Below are positions 59,557 to 64,000 of a stretch of DNA of 64,000 nucleotides, in pieces (the stretch's first letter is position 1; every line of letters begins with the position of its first letter). The notes below the pieces were generated by a model. It had not been told where the DNA came from. It saw only the letters and a list, made by a program, of their open reading frames with translations, and did not search any database. The DNA is from Dongia_A sp964542425 (GTDB taxonomy: Bacteria; Pseudomonadota; Alphaproteobacteria; Dongiales; Dongiaceae): contig CAZIUB010000061.1 of assembly GCA_964542425.1 (NCBI GenBank), positions 9,089 through 73,088 on the forward strand, in the 5' to 3' direction. The position numbers were made by a program, and so were the translations under genes.

Positions 59557-60929
59557 GGCGATGGCTGGATGTTCTGATTCATGTGGAAGAAATTCGCCGG
59601 ATCGTACTTGGCCTTCACCTGCTGCAATCGCCGATAGTTGGGTCCGTAGGCGGCGGCGACCGCATCCGCGACTTCGTCATCGCCCAAGTAATTCACGTAG
59701 CGGCCCTTGGCCATTATGGGTTCCATCGCCGCATATGAATCGCGCGCCCAGGCAATGCACCGGTCGGTCATGGGTGGGTCCAACCATTCCGACAGCACGA
59801 CCAGGTTATAGCCGTCCGCGCGATGCGGAAAGGCCGTATCACCGATTCCAACCCGGCCGACCGCGCCATGGAAATGCTCGAGCAGCAATTGGCCCATCGG
59901 CGTTGGGCACTGGGCGAAGCACTCGACCAACCGGTCGATCGCTTCATCACTCAGTTGGGCGAGATAGCTCGACTTCCAGTAGTTGAGCGCTCCTTTCGGA
60001 TAGGCCCCATCAAGCATGGTGTTGATCTGGCAGTACGGCATCGGGCCGATGGTGTCCAACGCCGGCGCGCCGAATGCCTTGATCGGCCGCATCGCCGCCT
60101 CGCCGGCTCCAAGCGGGCCGCAATGACAGGCCACCATTGCCGCCAGCTTCGCGCCCGAGCCGTCGCCAGCATGGATGAGGCCCGCGACGACCGTTAGATC
60201 GTCCGGCGCCGAGGCCGTGACATCGCGGAAATGGTGCAGCACGTCGTGCGCGTGTTCAAAGGGATAGGCGACAAGGCCGCCGGTAATCGTCGGCCCCACC
60301 GGATGAACGTGATATTCGAAGGACGCCGCCACCCCGAAATTGCCGCCCCCGCCGCGCATTGCCCAGAACAGATCGGCATTTTCGCTGGCACTCGCCCCGA
60401 CCACCACTCCCTCCGCGGTGACCACCTCGACCGACAGGAGATTGTCGAGCGCGAGGCCGTATTTTCCCATCAGCCAGCCCAGGCCGCCGCCAAGCGTGAG
60501 CCCCGCGATCCCGGTGCTGGAGACGACGCCGCCGGTGCAGGCCAAGCCGTGAAGCTGGGTCTCGCGGTTGAACTCCGCCCAGGTGTTGCCGCCCTGCGCT
60601 CGGGCAGTGCGGGTTTTCGGATCGACGTGGATGCCCTTCATCGTCGAGAGGTCGATCATCAGCCCGCCATCAACGGTCGCGCGGCCCGCCACATTGTGAC
60701 CGCCGCCCCGGATCGCCACTTCGAGGCGAAGTTCACGGGCAAGGTTCACGGCATCGGCGATGTCGGCGGTGCCCTTGCAACGGGCGATCAATGCCGGCCG
60801 TTTATTCACCAAGCCGTTGTGGACTTTTCTGGCTTCCTCATAACCCGGGTCGGCTGGAAGCAGCAATTGGCCGCCAAACGTGCCGGACAGCTTGCTGACG
60901 CCTTGGGCAACGGATGATTCCAATGTCAT
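59553..60929 (-). CDS. FAD-binding oxidoreductase, berberine-bridge-enzyme-like
   Basis: A 458-residue flavoprotein oxidase of the VAO/PCMH fold. The FAD-linking His78 is in IRGGGHNVAG; the FAD-binding GGVVSSTGIAGLTLGGGLGWL follows, and the C-terminal BBE segment is YGPNYRRLQQVKAKYDPANFFHMNQNI. No cysteine appears at the place of the second covalent bond of bicovalent members. These enzymes oxidise sugars, alkaloids or antibiotics. Start at 60929 is supported by GAGGGAGAG upstream. Confidence 0.92.
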   Translation of the reverse strand: MTLESSVAQGVSKLSGTFGGQLLLPADPGYEEARKVHNGLVNKRPALIARCKGTADIADAVNLARELRLEVAIRGGGHNVAGRATVDGGLMIDLSTMKGIHVDPKTRTARAQGGNTWAEFNRETQLHGLACTGGVVSSTGIAGLTLGGGLGWLMGKYGLALDNLLSVEVVTAEGVVVGASASENADLFWAMRGGGGNFGVAASFEYHVHPVGPTITGGLVAYPFEHAHDVLHHFRDVTASAPDDLTVVAGLIHAGDGSGAKLAAMVACHCGPLGAGEAAMRPIKAFGAPALDTIGPMPYCQINTMLDGAYPKGALNYWKSSYLAQLSDEAIDRLVECFAQCPTPMGQLLLEHFHGAVGRVGIGDTAFPHRADGYNLVVLSEWLDPPMTDRCIAWARDSYAAMEPIMAKGRYVNYLGDDEVADAVAAAYGPNYRRLQQVKAKYDPANFFHMNQNIQPSP

Positions 60930-61140
60930 GGCACTCTCCCTCTTGAAGGATGCGACTCTCAAGGGTAGTCGCGCGTCTCGGCATGGTGTCGGCCGCGCGA
61001 AGTATACCCCATGTGGCTGCAAACTCCATGTTCGGCCGGGGAAACAACAGTGACCCGTTCCGGCAGTAAGTTCTTGTCTGTCTTTCCGCCCGGGTGCATA
61101 AATTCAGGCGCTTGGGCCACTTCCGAGGGCGATAACACCG

Positions 61141-62877
61141 ATGGCCGAGGAACGCACGCGCCGGCGGCTCGCCGCCATCCTTGCCGCCGACGTGGTCGGC
61201 TATTCCCGGCTGATGGAGCGGGACGAGGCCGGCACGTTCGCCATCCTCAAGGCCCGGCGCAAGGAAGTGCTGGAGCCGCTGGTCGCCAAACACCAGGGCC
61301 GCGTCTTCAAGTCGACCGGCGATGGCGTGCTGGTGGAGTTCGGGAGCGCCGTCAACGCCGTACAATGTGCCGTCGATCTTCAAGAGGGCATGGCCGCTGC
61401 CAATGGCGATCAGCCTGAAGACCGCCAGATCGCGCTGCGCATCGGCGTCAATCTGGGCGACGTGATGGTCGAGGGCAGCGATCTTTATGGCGACGGCGTC
61501 AACATCGCGGCCCGGCTGGAAGCACTCGCCGAACCCGGCGGAATCCTGGTTTCCGGCACCGCCTATGACCATGCCCGGAACAAGGTTGGGGTCGGTTTCA
61601 CCGATCTTGGCGCGCGGGCCCTGAAGAACATCGCCGAACCGGTTCGGGTCTATCGCGTCGCGGGCCAGCCGCAACTGGTGGTTGGCGCCAACAAAATCGC
61701 GACCGACCGGCCATCGATCGTGGTGCTGCCCTTCACCAACATGTCGGGCGATCCGGAGCAGGAATATTTCTCGGACGGCATCACCGAGGACATCATCACC
61801 GAGCTGTCGCGATTTCGCTTCCTGTTCGTGATCGCGCGCAATACCTCCTTCACCTTCAAGGGCCAGTCGGTTGACGTGGAAAAAATCGGCAGGCAGCTCG
61901 GTGTTCGTTACATCGCCGAGGGGAGCGTGCGGCGGGCGGGCAATCGCGTCCGCATTACCGCGCAGTTGATCGACGCCCAGTCCGGGCATCATGTCTGGGC
62001 CGAGCGATACGACCGCGACCTCGAGGATATCTTCGCGGTCCAGGACGAAGTCACCCAGCGCATCGTTGCCAGCATCGCGCCACGCGTCCAGGCCGAGGAT
62101 CTGCAAATCGCCAAGCGTAAGCTTCCCGGCGACATGCGTGCCTACGATCATTATCTGAAGGCGAGATTGCTGGTGGATACGCCCGCCAATCTCGCCGATC
62201 TCGAACGCGCGCGTGAGCACTGCGACGCGGCCATCGAGATCGACCCGGCCTATGCGCGGGCGCATTCCTACAGAACGCTCTCCTATATCGTGGGCTCCAG
62301 CCTGCTGGAACTTGGTGACATCGCCGGCAACGCGAAGCGAGCGCTCGAAAGTGCCACGCGGGCGGTCGCCCTCGACGACAATGACAGCGTCAGCCACTGG
62401 GCGCTCGGCGAAGCGGCCTTCCGCGTAAAGCAATATGACCGCGCCCTTGTCCATCTGAAGAAGGCGCTGGCGCTCAACCCCAACGATACCGACGGGTTGG
62501 TTGCCTCGGGCTACGTCCAGGTCGCCCTCGGCAATTCCGAACTGGGGCTGCGGCAACTGGAAATGGCGCTGGAGCGCAATCCGGCCGTCACCCCCTGGTA
62601 CCATTGGATGCGAGGCGTTTCCTTGAGCCTGCTCGGCCGCCATGGCGAGGCGCTGGTTGAACTCGATTCCTTCAATCCGCCGAATACCAGCGTAATGAAA
62701 TGGCGCGCCTTCTCCATGATGAAACTGGGAAGGATCGACGAGGCGCGTGCGCAAGTTCAGGCGCTGCTGGCCATCATCCCCGAACTCACGACGGCCAAGA
62801 TGGCGGAACTCATGGACTATCTCCCCGGCCATCAGGATTTCAGTGATACGCTGCGTCTGGCAGGTCTGCCAGAATAG
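61141..62877 (+). CDS. Class III adenylate cyclase with TolB-like and TPR domains
   Basis: A 578-residue protein. Residues 1-190 are a class III cyclase domain with metal ligands Asp17 and Asp61, Lys57 at the purine-specifying position, and Asn121/Arg125 in GDGVNIAARLE. Residues about 205-335 form the TolB-N-like module RPSIVVLPFTNMSGDPEQEYF, then TPRs to the end. No membrane span is visible. It is followed by a degraded topA tail and by a tandem paralogue. cAMP product is inferred. Confidence 0.92.
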   Translation: MAEERTRRRLAAILAADVVGYSRLMERDEAGTFAILKARRKEVLEPLVAKHQGRVFKSTGDGVLVEFGSAVNAVQCAVDLQEGMAAANGDQPEDRQIALRIGVNLGDVMVEGSDLYGDGVNIAARLEALAEPGGILVSGTAYDHARNKVGVGFTDLGARALKNIAEPVRVYRVAGQPQLVVGANKIATDRPSIVVLPFTNMSGDPEQEYFSDGITEDIITELSRFRFLFVIARNTSFTFKGQSVDVEKIGRQLGVRYIAEGSVRRAGNRVRITAQLIDAQSGHHVWAERYDRDLEDIFAVQDEVTQRIVASIAPRVQAEDLQIAKRKLPGDMRAYDHYLKARLLVDTPANLADLERAREHCDAAIEIDPAYARAHSYRTLSYIVGSSLLELGDIAGNAKRALESATRAVALDDNDSVSHWALGEAAFRVKQYDRALVHLKKALALNPNDTDGLVASGYVQVALGNSELGLRQLEMALERNPAVTPWYHWMRGVSLSLLGRHGEALVELDSFNPPNTSVMKWRAFSMMKLGRIDEARAQVQALLAIIPELTTAKMAELMDYLPGHQDFSDTLRLAGLPE

Positions 62878-62892
62878 GCTTAGTTGCAAGGC

Positions 62893-63140
62893 CGACGCCG
62901 ACTTTGCCCAAGGGCGTCGAACCCGCCACGCTGACGCTGGAGCGGGCGATCGAGCTGATCCGGGCTCGCGTTGAACGCGGGGGGATGAAGGGCGCGCGAC
63001 CAAAAAAGGCGGCGAAGAAACCGGCGGCGGAAAAACCCGCCAAGAAAATGACAGCGAACAAGGCCGCGTCCAAGCCAAAAAAGGCACCGAAAATGGGTGC
63101 GTGAGCGCGAGACCCCCGCCGATCGCGCTCTATTTCGCCG
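62893..63140 (+). pseudogene. Duplicated 3' end of topA
   Basis: The frame from LPKGVEPATLTLERAIELIRA through AKKPAAEKPAKKMTANKAAS to the stop at 63102-63104 matches the last about 75 codons of topA with scattered changes and small length differences in the Lys/Ala tail. Similarity continues past the stop (CGCCGATCGCGCTCTATTT against the topA terminator). There is no start or upstream part. The gap 62878-63214 otherwise has only the leader of the second cyclase gene. Confidence 0.85.
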
Positions 63141-63214
63141 ATCCGCCCTTGTCTACTTTTCGGTTCAAGTCCATAGAACTGGCCCGGTTGCATTTCCAAG
63201 GGCAATGAGGCCCC

Positions 63215-64000
63215 ATGACGCAGGAACGCGTTCAACGCCGTCTCGCCGCCATCCTTGCCGCCGATGTGGTGGGCTATGCCCGGCTGATGGAGCGGGACGA
63301 GGCCGGCACGTTCGCCATCCTCAAGGCCCGGCGCAAGGAAGTGCTGGAGCCGCTGGTCGCCAAGCACCAGGGCCGCGTCTTCAAGGTGACGGGCGATGGC
63401 GTGCTGGTCGAGTTCGCGAGCGCCGTCAACGCCGTCGAATGCGCCATCGCGTTGCAGGAGGAGTTCGCCGCCGCCAATGGTGAATTGCCGGAGGATCGGC
63501 GCATCGTGCTGCGGATCGGGGTCAATCTGGGCGACGTGATGGTCGAGGGCAGCGATCTCTATGGCGAGGGCATCAACGTCGCCGCCCGGCTGGAAGCACT
63601 CGCCGAACCCGGCGGAATCCTGGTTTCCGGCACCGCCTATGACCACGCCCGGAACAAGGTAGGGGTCGGTTTCACCGATCTTGGCGCGCGGGCCCTGAAG
63701 AACATCGCCGAGCCGGTCAGGATCTATCGCGTCGCGGGCCAACCGCAACTGGCGGTTGGCGCCAACAAAATCGCGACCGACCGGCCATCGATCGTGGTGC
63801 TGCCCTTCACCAACATGTCGGGCGATCCGGAGCAGGAATATTTCTCGGACGGCATCACCGAGGACATCATCACCGAGTTGTCGCGATTTCGCTTCCTGTT
63901 CGTGATCGCGCGCAATACCTCCTTCACCTTCAAGGGCCAGTCGGTTGACGTGGAAAAAATCGGCAGGCAGCTCGGTGTTCGTTACATCGCCGAGGGGAGC
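63215..64000 (+). CDS. Class III adenylate cyclase with TolB-like domain, second tandem copy (partial)
   Basis: The frame runs off the window after 262 codons. It begins MTQERVQRRLAAILAADVVGYARL, with the same catalytic set as the first copy (TGDGVLVEF, GEGINVAARLE). The first 115 codons differ clearly from the upstream gene, but from about 63560 to the window end the two are nearly identical in DNA, suggesting gene conversion. Domain order is the same as far as seen. Confidence 0.92.
   Translation, partial: MTQERVQRRLAAILAADVVGYARLMERDEAGTFAILKARRKEVLEPLVAKHQGRVFKVTGDGVLVEFASAVNAVECAIALQEEFAAANGELPEDRRIVLRIGVNLGDVMVEGSDLYGEGINVAARLEALAEPGGILVSGTAYDHARNKVGVGFTDLGARALKNIAEPVRIYRVAGQPQLAVGANKIATDRPSIVVLPFTNMSGDPEQEYFSDGITEDIITELSRFRFLFVIARNTSFTFKGQSVDVEKIGRQLGVRYIAEGS

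Noticed and set aside
60838..63087. Long minus-strand open frame across the cyclase gene
   Set aside because: Antisense to a well-defined cyclase/TPR protein and to the topA tail; composition typical of a shadow frame.

Overview
The window is a contiguous, gene-dense, GC-rich stretch of an alphaproteobacterial chromosome. The evidence is gene order: purC, purS, purQ and purL run into bolA and a CGFS glutaredoxin, with a zeta-type ATPase inhibitor (DUF1476) and purB nearby; ruvX, pyrB, a degenerate dihydroorotase, plsY, dprA and topA form a second block; and a SigF/NrsF pair of Caulobacter type is present. The species cannot be named from the sequence; an environmental or uncultured Rhodospirillales-like lineage would fit. 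No rRNA, tRNA or CRISPR array was found.

Layout. 1-12 kb: end of an S9 peptidase, then a minus-strand purine block (grxD, bolA, purL, purQ, purS, purC), a lone zinc-binding lipoprotein-like solute receptor under a Zur box, a TANGO2/NRDE protein, the ATPase inhibitor, a GNAT enzyme, a fatty acid desaturase and purB. 12-19 kb: an orphan antitoxin-like HTH gene, DUF1272, an SDR, a cupin, an iron-sulfur flavoenzyme of the 2,4-dienoyl-CoA reductase class, an ECF42 sigma factor with its DGPF/YciI partner, and a cyclic-nucleotide-gated potassium channel. 19-23.3 kb: a complete bufferin locus (DUF2282 peptide, DUF692 MNIO enzyme, DUF2063 partner, DoxX) divergent from a SigF-type ECF sigma factor and its NrsF membrane anti-sigma factor. 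23.3-29.3 kb: a channel-gene remnant, an EamA exporter, rpsD, and a glutamine-synthetase-like/aminotransferase pair typical of polyamine catabolism.

29.4-39 kb is a minus-strand sugar-uptake and catabolism region: ABC permeases, a Tat-exported binding protein, ATPase, LacI regulator, sugar isomerase and Gfo/Idh dehydrogenase, then a PanB-like protein and a fatty acid hydroxylase. 39-47.4 kb: a very large BTAD/TolB-like/TPR regulator broken by an in-frame stop, a SufR-like regulator divergent from an MFS transporter, a second MFS transporter, ruvX, and a higA antitoxin with a decayed higB. 47.6-56.8 kb: a CoA-transferase, pyrB, a non-catalytic pyrC homologue, plsY, an EctD-like dioxygenase, dprA and topA. 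56.9-64 kb: an accessory segment with a three-Cys-motif protein/TcmP pair, an EamA exporter, a berberine-bridge-type oxidase and two tandem adenylate cyclase/TPR genes. A degraded second copy of the topA tail lies between the two cyclases.

Intergenic space is rich in dispersed inverted repeats: a composite family with TGCCAACTTTCG and AGTACCCGCCG arms, CTAGTGTC-ended MITE-like elements, GGGCATGAC hairpins and CCCTCACCC-type repeats. One composite copy has become the 3' end of a coding sequence. The most interesting items are the bufferin locus with a matching SigF promoter, the TcmP pair beside duplicated topA tails, the PanB-like protein lacking recognisable metal ligands next to a fatty acid hydroxylase, and the repeat families.
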